From NCBI GenBank assembly GCA_002914805.1, contig JXTB01000021.1, positions 1,551,120 to 1,615,119 on the forward strand: DNA of 64,000 nucleotides, in the 5' to 3' direction. Made by a program: the position numbers and the translations under genes. The notes under the pieces are model-generated. The model made no database searches and was not told the origin of the DNA. It saw nothing but the letters and a program-made list of their open reading frames with translations. Positions 10,968-22,694 of the stretch are shown one piece after another; within the stretch, counting starts at the first letter, position 1, and each line of letters begins with the position of its first letter. This stretch comes from Parasponia andersonii (lineage: Eukaryota > Streptophyta > Magnoliopsida > Rosales > Cannabaceae).

Positions 10968-12636
10968 CTAATGCACTTGCATCCCAGGGTTCTTTGCGCC
11001 TTAAACTCCTGATGGAGCGTCTTCAAATTCAAACACGATAATCTTATCTGAATCAATTGGCCTCTGTTGGCCTCTCTGTTTATCCAATATTTGTGATGAA
11101 AAATTGCAACCAAATTTTATTATATGAGTCGAATTACATGTCAGACGAATTGTAACATGCAATATATAAGGTTACAAACGTTTATAATAAACTTTTCAAT
11201 AAATAATATTACCAAAATATTATGCTCCAACTTTGAGCAGAATTTCGGCAGCACTTCCAAACAAGTATTCTTATAAAAACAAAAGATTGTTAACCGTCGA
11301 GACCTGTTTTCCAAACAGAGTCCTTAAAACTGATTCGCTCCCTCCACACCAGAATGCTTGAGGATTTTGCAAGTGTCAGTCTCCCAGGATACAATGACGA
11401 AGAGCAGCAGGTGAAGCACCAACACCTCCACTCTACGAACTGGATAGCTTTGAACTCAAACACACTAGAACTCTAGCTACAAAATTTCTAGACACTCGAA
11501 GAACTCTAGCTAGAAAAAACTGAGGAACTCAAGAACACTTGAGAGAGAATGGCAGAGAGAAGAAGGCTTCTGTTTTTAGTGTGTCGAATGAGGAGGGAAA
11601 GCTCACATTTTATAGTCTTTAAGGGGAGACTTGGTAGCAAAATCAGAAAGATTTTCATTAATCTCAAAACATTTTCCAGCCATTAATATGGCTGTTACTA
11701 ACGTTTTTATCCATTAAACTGGTTGTTACACTTGTCAGTCTTTAATCAAAATGTTAAAACATTTACCAGTTTTATTGCATGGCAGTTTTAATATCCAAAA
11801 ACGTTCATTCTGGTTCAAAATGGTCAAAAAGGAAAGGAAAAATATATTGGGCCATAACAAAAAGTTGGGTTTACTATGGTCCAAGTTTCGGCCTAGCATT
11901 CGTGTCCGCAGGTGCGGGCACACACGAGTCCATACAAATTCAGTCCCAACCCCGAAGATTTGCACCCCCCTGCGTGCGCCTGAGAGAGCATCTATGGTAG
12001 TTATTCTTACCACCATCACAAAACAAGGTTCTATATAAACCACTTGCATCATGCATTTCCCACCAATATGAGACTTTAATATTTTCCTTTCAGTTTCCAT
12101 TTCAATGGTGCACTTTTGAGCAATAATTTCTCATTCATCCGTGCACTATTTTGAGGGTATGAATATACGAAATCGATGTTCTCACGGAGGAGAACAAAAA
12201 TTCATCAAAACTTTTCATTAACAAGATGTGGGTCTCACTCAATTTTTAGCTTCAAAATGATTCATGAAAATGAGTTTTATAACAAATTTAGTTTTTAAAA
12301 TCCACTTAGGCTTCCAAACCCAAGTTAAGCCCAAATTATTTCTTTTTAACCCATTTTTCCAACATTACAAAGACATAAAAGACGGATAAGAAAAGAAAAC
12401 CAGAAATAGACTATAGAAAAGCATATAGTTGCACCTCAAACTAACTTGATTAGTTGACAACCTTAAAAGTGGACTACAACCAACATGCTACCACAAAATG
12501 AAACTGCATAGAAGCTTCTGCTAAGAGTACTTCATAAAATAAAATAGGGAAGCATAAATTTTAAATATTTTAAAAATAAAAGTACTCTGTAGCCACGCAG
12601 ATTGGCACTCCTTTCGCATGACAAACCAAAGCGAAA
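10968..12636 (-). pseudogene. GPP-like (HAD glycerol-3-phosphatase) pseudogene, copy A, split by an LTR
   Basis: Two exon relics on the minus strand match plant HAD-superfamily glycerol-3-phosphatases (GPP/GS1 type), which dephosphorylate glycerol 3-phosphate. The upstream relic (12588-12636) reads HAKGVPICVAT after a candidate acceptor. This is the region before HAD motif II. The downstream relic (10968-11090) reads PIDSDKIIVFE, then FEDAPSGV, a TAA stop, then GAKNPGM. It is the HAD motif IV region, with its paired acidic residues near the FEDAPSG loop. A Phe-Glu pair is duplicated and an in-frame stop breaks the loop. The exon carrying the LMHH..LGDDPE region is missing, and an LTR-like insertion (11177-12364) sits between the two relics. 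It is non-functional. Copy B at 21773-22694 supplies the missing middle exon. Confidence 0.7.
11177..12364 (-). mobile_element. Solo-LTR-like insertion inside the GPP-like pseudogene
   Basis: Read on the minus strand, it begins TGTTGGAAAAATGGG, then GGGCTTAACTTGGGTTTGG. It has a TATATAG-type box near 12030 and ends in a segment with GGAAGTGCTGCCGAAATTC. This is the typical composition of a plant copia-type LTR. TTACA flanks it on both sides (11172-11176 and 12365-12369), consistent with a 5-bp target duplication, although the left end then starts AAC rather than the canonical TG. An alternative left end is the TG at 11222. No internal retrotransposon sequence is present, so it is best read as a solo LTR. 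The 95- and 121-codon open frames inside it lie in LTR sequence and are not genes. Confidence 0.6.
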
Positions 12637-12703
12637 CTGAAACACATTTCTCCAATCCCAAACTCAACAATTGGAAAGCATGTTCAACAAAAAAAGAGCA
12701 TAC

Positions 12704-12995
12704 CTCGGGAATAGGTTGTTGATTACGGATTCGACAGCGCTACCATAGCTTGCACAAAATCATCACCACCTGTTGCAATTGCAGTAAACCCTCTAGCAGT
12801 TGGGTACGAGTTTACCTGTCAAAGTTAACAAAGTAAGTTATTAAACAAAACCCATATGAAAATGGAAATAAAATTCTCAGGGGAAGCAATTATTTCCCAT
12901 ATGAAAATGGAAATAAAATTCTCAGGGGAAGCAATTATTTCCATACCTTTTGATCCAAGGCGAGCCATTCACGAGTCGAGTTATCGAACTGTTTT
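12704..12995 (-). pseudogene. DUF493/YbeD-family gene fragment (two exons, broken)
   Basis: Two minus-strand exons with matching phase and GT/AG boundaries. The first (12947-about 12995) ends STREWLALDQK before a gtatgg donor. The second (12704-12815) starts after a tttgacag acceptor with VNSYPTARGFTAIATGGDDF, then VQAM. From my knowledge of the family, plant DUF493 (YbeD-like) proteins carry FTAIGTGGDDFVQAMVVAVES at this point. Here one base is missing after VQAM. The frame resumes as AVESVI, and a second single-base loss follows. The intron contains a perfect 45-bp tandem duplication. The remaining family exons are absent, and directly downstream comes a GPP-like exon (12588-12636) instead. 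The family has no assigned biochemical activity that I can state. Confidence 0.65.
12851..12940. repeat. Tandem duplication, 45 bp x 2, in the DUF493 relic intron
   Basis: A 45-base unit beginning cccatatgaaaatggaaa is repeated once with no mismatch that I see. It lies wholly within the intron between the two DUF493-like exons. Confidence 0.9.
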
Positions 12996-14169
12996 CTACC
13001 AGTATAAAATATACCTTCTAACTTTGGAAACAACTTCCAAAATTGGAACCATTTTAAGTTTGAAAACGGTTTCCAAAATTGGAATTATTTTCCACAAGTA
13101 TAACAATTATTATACTTTCCAATTTTGAAAATGGTTTCTAGAAGAGGAACTATTTTCACGAAGTGCAAATATTTTGGAAAATTTTTTTAATAAAAAAATC
13201 TAAATAAAATAAAAAATTTTCAGGTAGGGTAACAAGAAAATTTCCAAAAGAAATTTTACGAAATGAACAAATTTTCTATTTAAAGAAAAGATTCCAAAAA
13301 TATAATAATTACCAATTACGTTAAAAACTATATATACACATACCTTATATAGAAATACCAAATAAGTAAAAGGTAGAGAGTGTTTTTTTAAATAAAAAAT
13401 AAAATATAAAAATTGTAGATACCTTAAGTGAGAATGGTAGAAACAAATAAAGCCTTTAAAGATATAAAGTGATAAGAAATAAATCTTTAAACTATTAAAC
13501 GTTTTAAACGGAAAATAGGGAAGCAGAAACGTTTATAACTTAAGCTGTTAAAAATAACTTTAAAATGTTTCCAACTGAAATATTAAGCGTATAAACAAAA
13601 CTTAAAAAACATTAGAAAAAATTTCCAACCAAAGCCGTTGAAAACCTTTAAAGCCTGTTTAGAACTTGAATTTTTGGAAGAACAAAAAATTCCAATAGAT
13701 TTCAATTTTCTCTTATTTAGACTAAAAAAATGATAATATATTTTTTAAAGTAAGTGAAAGTAAGATTTGACCTCATCTTTCAGTATTTAGAATTTTGACA
13801 AATTCATTAAAAAAGCCAAAAGTTTCAAAATAAAGTTTTATATAAATTTTAAAGTATTTTCCTATCTTTTTCCTGGACTTTTTCCTCATAATTTTTTTCC
13901 TCCAAATATCTATGTTCTAAGGGGAGCCTAAAGCATCAAGGGTGTAAACTATTTTTTTTAAAGTAAAATAATTCCAAATATATATATATATATAAACATA
14001 TACACAAATGAGAAACCTTTAAAAAAGAAAAATAAAAGATTAGTGGCTAAGCATTAAAAAAAATATAGACAATAGCAAGAGTCATTTTTTTTTTTTTAAT
14101 TTTAACACAAAAGAAAACAAAAGTTCCAAAAATTCTAACAACCTGTTCGTCTTTAATGTTCGTCCTTAT
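12996..14169. other. AT-rich spacer with short TCCAAAATTGGAA inverted motifs
   Basis: Near 13025-13150 the phrase ttccaaaattggaa and its variants recur, forming small palindromes. A (TA)n run lies near 13978-13995. I see no gene. The GC-poor segment 13640-13930 may be an old non-autonomous transposon but has no clear ends. Confidence 0.5.
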
Positions 14170-14790
14170 TGAAAATTTAGTAGCTGAGAATGATGAGATG
14201 AGTAACTAAAAATGTAGCTTACAAATATGAAATCCATTCCTTCCATTAGGAAGTTAGAAAGATGATTCCATTGTGTATTGATTTAAGACTTGAACAGTTT
14301 GAGTACTCAATTTATAATAAATTTATAAATTAATTATTCATTGAAGAATCAATGGTACACAAGTATAAAGATGCAATTAGAGAGGTAAATGAAACATAAC
14401 CTAGCTCCAATTATTAATTATCTATGGAGGATTGTACTACATGTAATGATTAAATTGATGGATTGCTTGTTGTTTTCTGAGCAAATTAATTTTGTAATTT
14501 CAAGAGTGTAATTCTAGATTTTTAGTTGAGTAATACTGGAATTAATAAATTAGATAAATTAATTAAAGAGTTTAATTAATTGTCATAATTTATTGGAACT
14601 TGAATTATAGGTCTATAGGTCCCTAATTTCATCTTTTACAAATACTGTACTGGATATTATATTATTTTTGTTACTACACACTTTGTCTAGATAAATAATT
14701 TATCTATATGTAATTAATAATTGTTATTAAATAAATAAATAATTAATTTTGAATTAATTAATTTAAATTTATGGAGAGATAAGTTTTCGA
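14170..14790 (+). repeat. 5' LTR of copia-1 (truncated at its left end)
   Basis: Aligns by eye with 20345-21020 over about 620 bases (shared phrases include ggaatccatt, gattaaattgatgga, ttgtctagataaata and ttttgaattaattaattt). Similarity starts abruptly at gagaatgatgagatgag. The right boundary is uncertain because the 3' copy breaks off at the N. Confidence 0.75.
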
Positions 14791-14904
14791 ATTTATTTAA
14801 ATTTTGAATTTAAAAATATCTAATTATCAGATAACTAGATAAACAGAATTTAGAAAATTGACTAAAAGTGAAACACTCTTATTTGAAGGAGTGAATAATC
14901 TACT

Positions 14905-14946
14905 AGCTTATATGTATATATATGTATATATATATATATATATATC
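14905..14946. repeat. (TA)n / TATG microsatellite
   Basis: tatatgtatatatatgtata is followed by pure TA repeats, in the leader between LTR and gag of copia-1. Confidence 0.85.
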
Positions 14947-15870
14947 TACTCATAGTCATTTATGAATGTCATGCATACATGTTATATTCAGGGTAAAATA
15001 GTTTAGTTAGAATATGACTAATATAATTAGATTAAATAATTTAATAGGAATAAAAACAATTTGAATAATGTGATTTAAATTTAATAGATAAATTTTGGTA
15101 ATATCACACTTATTTAATTTAGGCTATCCTTATTAATTAGATTAATTAGATTAGTCAAATTATTCCTATACTAATAAATTTAAATTTTTAAAAAATCTAG
15201 TAATTTATTTAGGACCAATAAGATTAGACTAATAGATTAACCTACAAAATTATATTAGAAATAATAATTAGGTTAAATAAAATATTAAATATTTATTAGT
15301 AAAAACACATAGGATTTTAATTAATAATTGAGAGAGGAGTATATGACAATATATCCCACATTCTCCATTATTAATTAAGTACTGTGAGATTTAATTGGTG
15401 CCTAGAGATACTTAGATTTCGTCTTTCCAATGGAGGGTGTCCATTTAGATTTATAGTAGGAATTAATTCCAAGAGATAGGATTTTAAAATGTATTTCAAA
15501 ATTGACCTACCCTACGGTAGTAATTTTGAGTTAAGTTACTAAAATCTAAAATAATGGGTCACACTCATGAGGATAAAATTAAATTGTTAATAATATCTTG
15601 ACTATATAATGGTAGTTAATAAATAAAAGAAAATATGAGATATTTTGATATTTTATTTATTAATTAAGAATGTCTCAATTCAATTAATAATTATGTGACC
15701 TATCCTACGATAATACCTAATTAGAAAAAATTGAATTATCGTCAAATTAGTAATTAAGTTTATGTATTTACTTACTTGCATCATGCATCATGTTTACTAT
15801 TTTGAAAATCTTTATGATATTTATTTTTAAATATATTGAATATTATTTTATTTATTTAATTTCAGCAAAC

Positions 15871-18800
15871 ATGTTAACCTCGAATCCCATTATCACTTTA
15901 CTCGCAAATAAAAATTTAACTAGAGATAATTTTATCAAGTGGAAAAGTAATATGAATATCATGTTTGTTAGTGAAGACTATAAGTTTGTACTTACAGAGG
16001 AATGTCCTCCACAATCTGCCACTAATGCTACTCGTACTGCATGAGAAAGCTATGAAAAATAGACTTATACCAATAATAAAGCTCGTTGCTATATGTTAGT
16101 AGGAATGACTGACGTACTTAGAGCTAAGCACGAAAAGATGGAGACTGCTTATGAGATATTGGAGTCCTTCTAGGCCATGTTTGTGCAACAATTTAATCAA
16201 TCTCATCGTGATGCCATTAAAAAGGCTATGAATTCGAAGATGAAGAGAGTAACTCTAGTAAGAGATCATGTTTTGAACATGATCAATTACTTTAGAAAGG
16301 CTAAAGTTCATGGGGCTATAATCGATGGCTGCACTCAAGTAAGTATGATTCTGGAATCACTCTCACTTGATTTACTTCAATTCAAGAGCAACTATATTAT
16401 GAGCAAATTGAATTATACGATGACTCAACTACTCAATAAACTACAAACCTTCGAATCAATATTAAAAGAAAAAGGTAAAGATGGCTCAACAACTATTTCT
16501 AAAGTAAATGTAACAGAAGAAAATCTCTCTACCTCTAACAAAAATAAGAAGAGGAAGAGCAAGGGTGCCTTTGGGTCTAAGCTTAAAAAGGCCAAGAAGA
16601 ACAATTTCAAGGACAAAAAACCTAAGAAAAAATGTTTTAACTGCGGAGTTGAAGGGCATTGGAAGAGAACTGTAACAAGTATCTCTCCGAATTAAAAGAG
16701 AAGAAGAAAGATAAATATGATTTACTTGTTCTAGAAGCTTGTTTAATAGAAGAAGATTTATTAGATATATCTCATTGGATAGTTGATTTAGGAGCTACTA
16801 ATCATGTTTGTTCTTATTTTCAGCTGCTTAGTTCTTTAAGGGAGCTTGCTGATGAGGAATTCACGATGAGAGTGGGAAATGGAGCGAAGCAAAAGAAATG
16901 AGAGTCGTCCGTCTTCATTTTAGGAATAAAGTTTTTTTTTTATTGAACAATGTTTATTTTATTCTTGGTTTTCGTGGAAATTTGATTTATGTTTTAAGAC
17001 TATTTGAACAAATAGTCGATGTTTCTTTCTTATTATTTCTAGAAATAGTTTAAATATTTGTTCTGGAAAAATGAAGAATGGATTTTACATGTTAGGCCAG
17101 ATGAATAATCACTACTTAATACCAAAATATTTAAAATAAAACATCTCAAACTTGAATAGCAAAAAGTTTCTCATGACGATGATACATATTTTTGACATCT
17201 TCGGCTAGGGTATATCAATCAAGATAGGATAAACATACTTGTAAAAAATATTCCTTTGAGAGTTGGTACTCTACGAGTTTATGAATCTTGTCTAGACGGG
17301 AAAATGACTAAGAAATCTTTCTCAGCAAAGGGAGAAAAAACCAAAGAACCCTTTGAACTATGGTCCATTAAATGTACAAGTAAGAGGTAGTTATGAATAT
17401 TTTGTCACATTTATCAACGATTATTCATGATATGTATATGTGTACATAATGCAAAGAAGATTTGAAACCTTTAAAAAGTTCAAAGAATTCACAACAGAAG
17501 CTGAAAAGTAATTAGGTAAGTCATTGAAAACTCTTCGATCAGATCGAGGAGGTGAATACCTTGATAATGAATTCAAGAATCACTTGCTAGAGAATGACAT
17601 CCTATCGTAACTCATAGTACTTGGAACATCACAACAAAATGGTGTTGTAGAAGGGAGAAACCGAACGTTGCTTGATATGGTTAAATCAATGATATACTAC
17701 TCTTCCCTACCACTCACATTCTGGGGTTATGCATTACAAACCACTATTTATATTTTGAATGTAGTACCTTCCAAATATATCCAAAAGATACCTTTAGAGT
17801 TATGGAATAGGCGTAAACCTAGTTTGTATCATATTTGCATATAGGAGTGCTCAACATATATACTAAAAGAAAAGATTACGAAGCTAGAACCATATACAAA
17901 GGTTTGTTTATATATAGGTTATCCAAAAGGCACAAGTGGAGGATTGTTTTATAGTCCTTAAGAGAAAAAGGTATTTGTATAAATAAATACTATTTTTCTT
18001 GAAAATGATTATATGATAGATTTCAAACCTTGAAATAAAGTTGTACTAGAAGAATTACTTTCTAATCAGATCAGACCATAACTAACAATAGTTGTTGAAC
18101 GAAAAAATTATGAGACTATTATTCCAGATCAGAATACTTTAGAAACGCGATGTAGTGGGAGGGTTATTAGACCACCTGCTTGCTACAGAGAAGTTGGAGA
18201 AACACATATTGTTGTTTCTTATAGTAGCCAAGATGGCCCAGCGACATACAAGCATGCAATGGAAGATTCTAATAAGGAAAAATGGTAAGAGGTTATAAAC
18301 CAAGAAATAAAATCCATGTATTCTAATTCTATTTGAGAACTTGTAGATCCATATGAAAATGTCAGGCCCATTGGACTTAAATGGATCTATAAAAGAAAAA
18401 GAGGTGTAGATAGAAAAGTTGAAACGTTCAAGACTAGGTTAGTGGCAAAGAGTTATACCCAAAAAGAGGGAGTTGAATATGAAGAGACTTTCTCGTCAGT
18501 AGCTACGCTTTGATCTATATATATCTTCTTATTCAGTACTATATGTTTAGACTGTGAAATATGACAAATGGATGTCAAGACAACTTTTTTGAATGACTAT
18601 CTTGAAGAAAGTATCTATATGGTGCAACCATAAGATTTTATAGCTAAATGCCAAGAGTAAAAAGTCTGCAAGCTGCTTCGATCTATTTATGGACTTAAGC
18701 AAGCTTCAAGATCATGGAATGTAAGATTTGATGAGATGATTAAGTTTTATGATTTCGATCAAAATGTTGATGAACCTTGTATATACAAGTACATCAAAGA

Positions 18801-19808
18801 CAAGAAAGCGGTCTTCCTAGATCTTTATGTAGATAATATTTTGTACATTGGGAATGAGGTGAAAATATTATCTAATGTAAAAAAGTGGTTAGCTAAGCAA
18901 TTCTAATTGAAGGATTTAGGAGAAGCAAGTTATGTATATGCTTAGGATCCAGATAATTCGAGATCGCAAGAACAGACTTTTGGTACTATCTCAGGTATCT
19001 TGTATTGCTAAGGTCCTCACTCATTTTTCGATATAAAACTCCAAGAAAAGAAAATTTCCTTCTCGATATGGAGTTATCCTTTCCAAAGAATAATATCCCA
19101 AGACACCTCAAGAGAAAGAGAATATGAGATGAGTTCTTTAAGTATTTGCAATTGGCAGCTTTATATATGTCATATTGTGTACTAGGCCTGACATATGCTA
19201 TGTAGTAGGGATAGTCAGTTGTTTTCAACCAAATCTAGAATTAGATCACTGGATAGCAGTAAAGTATATTCTTAAATACCTTAGAAGAACGAGAAATTAT
19301 ATGTTGGTTTATTCAAGTTAGGACTTGATTCCTACTGGTTACACTTCTCTAGACAAAGATACTCAAAAGTTGACACTTGGGTCAATGTTTACTCTTAGTG
19401 GCAGAGTTGTTTTCTGGAGAAGTGTTAAATAACCGAGTACTACATATTCTACCATGGAAGCATAATACATAGCAACTTGTGAAGTAGCTAAAAGCGTAAT
19501 TTGGCTTAGAAAGTTCTTTACTGATTTGGAAGTTGTTCCAAATATGGATGAGCCACTGACTTTATACTACAACAATAGTAGAGTGGTGATGAATTCAAAA
19601 GAACTAAGAAATCACAAGAGAGGAAAGCATATAAAGAGGAAGTATCATCTTATAAGAGAGATAGTACATTGAGGAAACATGGTCGCTATGAAGATAGCAT
19701 CCGAAAATAACATCACTGATCCTTTTACAAAAATGCTTCCAACAAAGACTTTTGAGAGTCACTTGGAGGGTCTAGGATTGAGAGACATGTCTGATATACT
19801 TTAGGACA
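15871..19808 (+). pseudogene. copia-1 gag-pol remnant
   Basis: Domains in order: gag from the ATG at 15871 (UBN2-type, with TRDNFIKWKSNM); a zinc knuckle CFNCGVEGHW near 16633, interrupted by a one-base loss before its last Cys; protease with WIVDLGATNHVC near 16776, where the usual catalytic DSG reads DLG; a pre-integrase segment near 17180; integrase with RSDRGGEYL near 17540 and QQNGVVEGRNR near 17635; reverse transcriptase with GLKWIYKRKR near 18370, YGLKQASRSWN near 18690 and LYVDNILYIG near 18823 (second Asp of the YVDD box is Asn); RNase H ending ITDPFTKMLPTK near 19710. More than a dozen stops and several frameshifts are present, so it cannot make a polyprotein. Confidence 0.85.
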
Positions 19809-19818
19809 AGTAGGAGAT

Positions 19819-21024
19819 TGTTAGGGTTTATGCCCTAAAAACATGTATATTTTAGATATTTGCTGAATTAATAAAATGATATTATTCTATTTAAATTTGT
19901 GCATAATTTATATGTCTTTAAATATCAGAATCCCTAGTTTATTTATGTGACCATAAATTTAGTATATAAGTGTTATATACATGAGGATTAAATTTATGGA
20001 TAATAAACTAAACATAGTTCATAGTAATTAATTAAAGTTTGGGATCTTTAATTAAATATTATTAGTATGGTCCATTAACATTGAGAATTTAATAGTCTTA
20101 TCTGGACTATTAATATGTTGACATCACAATAGAGATACTTTATATAATTCGATTATATAAGACTGAACTAGACATGATTTAAATCTCACATAAATCCTGT
20201 TAACTGTTGAGAGTTCAAATAATATCACTAGATGATCATATGTAGATCAATCTTAATCTTAAATAGTTATAGACTCCTATTTATAATATTATTTTTTTAA
20301 TATAAATTTTTTTTTTAAACAGATCGAAATATTTGTATCTTTGGAGCATAATGAGATGAGTATCTAAGAATGTACCTTATAGATATGGAATCCATTCTTT
20401 ATCTTCGGAGCATAATGAGATGAGTATCTAAGAATGTACCTTATAGATATGGAATCCATTCTTTCTATTAGCAAGTAAAGAAGATGATTCCCTTATGTAT
20501 TGATTCAAGACTTCAACAGTTTGATTACTTAATTTATAAAAGATTTCTAAATTAATTGTTCATTAGAGAATTAATGGTACATAAGGATAAAGATGTAATT
20601 AGAGAGGTAAACAGAATATGACCTATCTCTAATTATGAATTATCTATAGATGATTAAATTATATGTAATGATTAGATCGATGGACTGCTCGTTGTTCTCT
20701 GAGTAAATTAATTCTGTAATTTCAAAAGTGCAATTTCAGATTTTTAGTAGAGTAATACTAAAATTAATAAATGAGATAAATTAGTTAAAGAGTTTAATTA
20801 ATTATCATAATTTATTGAAGTTTGAATTACAGGATCATAAGTCCTCAATTCTACCTCTTACAAACATTGTACTGGATATTTCATTATTTTTGTTACTGCA
20901 TATTTTGTCTAGATAAATAGTTTTTCTATATGTAATTAATAATTATTTTTAATTAATTAATTAATTGATTGATTGATTTTGAATTAATTAATTTAAATTT
21001 ATGAGGGATAAGTTTCCCAATTTN
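19819..21024 (+). repeat. 3' LTR of copia-1
   Basis: Starts with TG directly after the purine tract aagtaggagat, with the phrase TGTTAGGGTTTATGCCC. It matches the 5' copy from about 20345. It contains a 64-bp tandem duplication. Similarity to the 5' LTR stops at an ambiguous base (21024), after which the sequence is unrelated, so the true LTR end is probably missing or misassembled. Confidence 0.75.
20336..20463. repeat. Tandem duplication, 64 bp x 2, in the copia-1 3' LTR
   Basis: The unit beginning tatctttggagcataatgag is repeated immediately as tatcttcggagcataatgag, with one mismatch. The 5' LTR has only one copy, so the duplication arose after insertion. Confidence 0.9.
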
Positions 21025-21030
21025 AATTAG

Positions 21031-21772
21031 AGAGAAAAAAAAGAGTCTACCTATTTTTTATAGAACAAACTATTGTAATCTCATGTACTGAGAATATTGT
21101 AAGGGTTTAAAATCTGAGTTTTGAAAGATTGTACGCAATGCCTACATATTCATCGAGTTGTATTTGAGACTTAGATTAGAATATCGTAGTTTAGAAGACA
21201 AAAAAGTTAGGAGCCGCTGATAGACTATAAGAGGTATTAGATTTATTCTATTTGTATATTCCTATTTACTATGAATTAATACTATGCACTCATATAGTTA
21301 ATTATTTTGAATATTCCTGAGCTAATCTTCAGCTACGAAAATCGTTTTAAAACCAACAGATTATGCTTCAAGAAGATGAAAATAAAGGTAAGGCTCTGAT
21401 ATTTTATTTTGCAGGTCTCTTCACAGTATAGTAATGCAATAATGTACAAAAGTAGAGGATAATTAGAAGATCTCAGATAACTCTTTTTCCTTAGTTTGAT
21501 ATTAGTCTTAGTTAAGATCATACTTTTAAGAACTAAGCAACATATGATGAGGCTAAACATGTAAAATTAACATGAGAGGACAATTGAATTTTAATGGTTG
21601 CTATTTTAGCTATATCATAAAGTTGACATACATATTTGCTTGAAGTGAAACTTCTGCCTACCACTCAAATATGTAGATTCATTAAAAGCTAGACATTTAA
21701 TATTTTTATATATAAATACCTGATATGACAATCAATAATCTACATAAGAAAGAAACAATTAAGCTAATCTAC
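21031..21772. other. Spacer between copia-1 and the second GPP-like pseudogene
   Basis: AT-rich DNA with no supported gene. The 75-codon minus-strand open frame at 21333-21560 has no recognisable motif. Confidence 0.5.
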
Positions 21773-22694
21773 TTATATCCTAGCATTCTTGGCTCCTTGA
21801 ACTCCTGAGGGAGCATCTTCAAACACAAGAATCTTTGGTGGATCTATTGGCCCTCCGTGTTTGCCTAAAACTTTACTTTTGATTAAGTTGAATTACCAAG
21901 AAACAAAAGAGATATAAACAAAAAATAAATTAAAAAAAAACCACATGCATGCTACCCATGTAAAAAAAAAATTTTATTTATAATGAAGAAAGTTGGAAAC
22001 CATTAAGGCAGGAAGCAAAATAACATAAACCAAATTTTAAACTAACTCGCCAGCTGAAGATAGCCTGAAATGTCTCTCGTTTCTGGGTACAAATGTTGGC
22101 TACACGATTTGTCTTATTATATTTTCATTTTTAATTTTCCTTTTTTTTTTTAAAAAAACATAAACCAAATTTGATCCCGAGTATTCGGTTAGATAACTTG
22201 CTACTAAGTCTTCTATTGCTTTTGGTTAATCAAACTATAATCTTTCACATTCTGATAGTGAAGAAATTAGAAATATTGGATTATCATAGTTGATGATACC
22301 ATGCAAAGCATACAATGTATTAAATCTAGCTTGACCAAGTAAGTTCAAACCTCAATCTCTTGGCTGCTGTAAGGAATATAGCTGGTGAAGACTTGCCTTT
22401 TTCAATTTCTGGATCATCACCAAGAATAAAATGATGCATCAATGGAAAAAAGTTCACCATGTTGTTGTGTTTTCAGCTCAAAATGCTGCTTGAGTGAACT
22501 GTATCATACAACTTCATATAAGTAATGGTTTGTATGGACTTCAATTAATACCCTAAGATAAAGAGAATTTTCAGAAGCTTTGACTGAGAAAACTCCATAA
22601 ATTTCGACACAGTCAAATAGATTTTCAAATATAGAAGTTCCTTGTAGCCAAGCAAATTGGTATTCATTTGTCTGGTCAAGCGGCTAGCCTCTTA
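21773..22694 (-). pseudogene. GPP-like (HAD glycerol-3-phosphatase) pseudogene, copy B
   Basis: Three minus-strand exon relics in the order expected for a plant GPP-type HAD phosphatase. Exon relic 1 (22642-22694) contains PDK, a TGA stop where the family has Gly, then IPICLAT. Exon relic 2 (22351-22498) follows a gatacag acceptor and reads HFELKTQQHGELFS, a one-base insertion, MHHFILGDDPEIEKGKSSPA, then AAKRL; the family has KPSPD here, so the motif III Lys is kept but the Asp is Ala. Exon relic 3 (21773-21864) follows a ttttag acceptor and reads GGPIDPPKILVFEDAPSGV, then a TAA. The N-terminal catalytic DxD exon and the C terminus are absent. Clearly dead. Copy A (10968-12636) is a related relic about 10 kb away in the same orientation. 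Confidence 0.8.

Larger units (their letters stand above)
14170..21030 (+). mobile_element. Decayed Ty1/copia retrotransposon (copia-1)
   Basis: A full-length but broken copia element on the plus strand. It has a 5'-truncated left LTR (from about 14170), then gag, protease, integrase, reverse transcriptase and RNase H in the copia order (15871-19808), then a purine tract (aagtaggagat) and the right LTR starting TGTTAGGGTTTATGCCC at 19819. The left LTR lacks about 520 bases present at the start of the right LTR. The right LTR loses similarity to the left one near the N at 21024. No PBS is recognisable. The element lies between two minus-strand GPP-like pseudogene copies. The copia lineage is uncertain. 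Confidence 0.85.

Noticed and set aside
11735-12100. 121-codon minus-strand open frame, with overlapping plus-strand frames of 95 and 73 codons
   Set aside because: It lies entirely inside an LTR-like sequence, has no known domain and is overlapped by open frames on the other strand.
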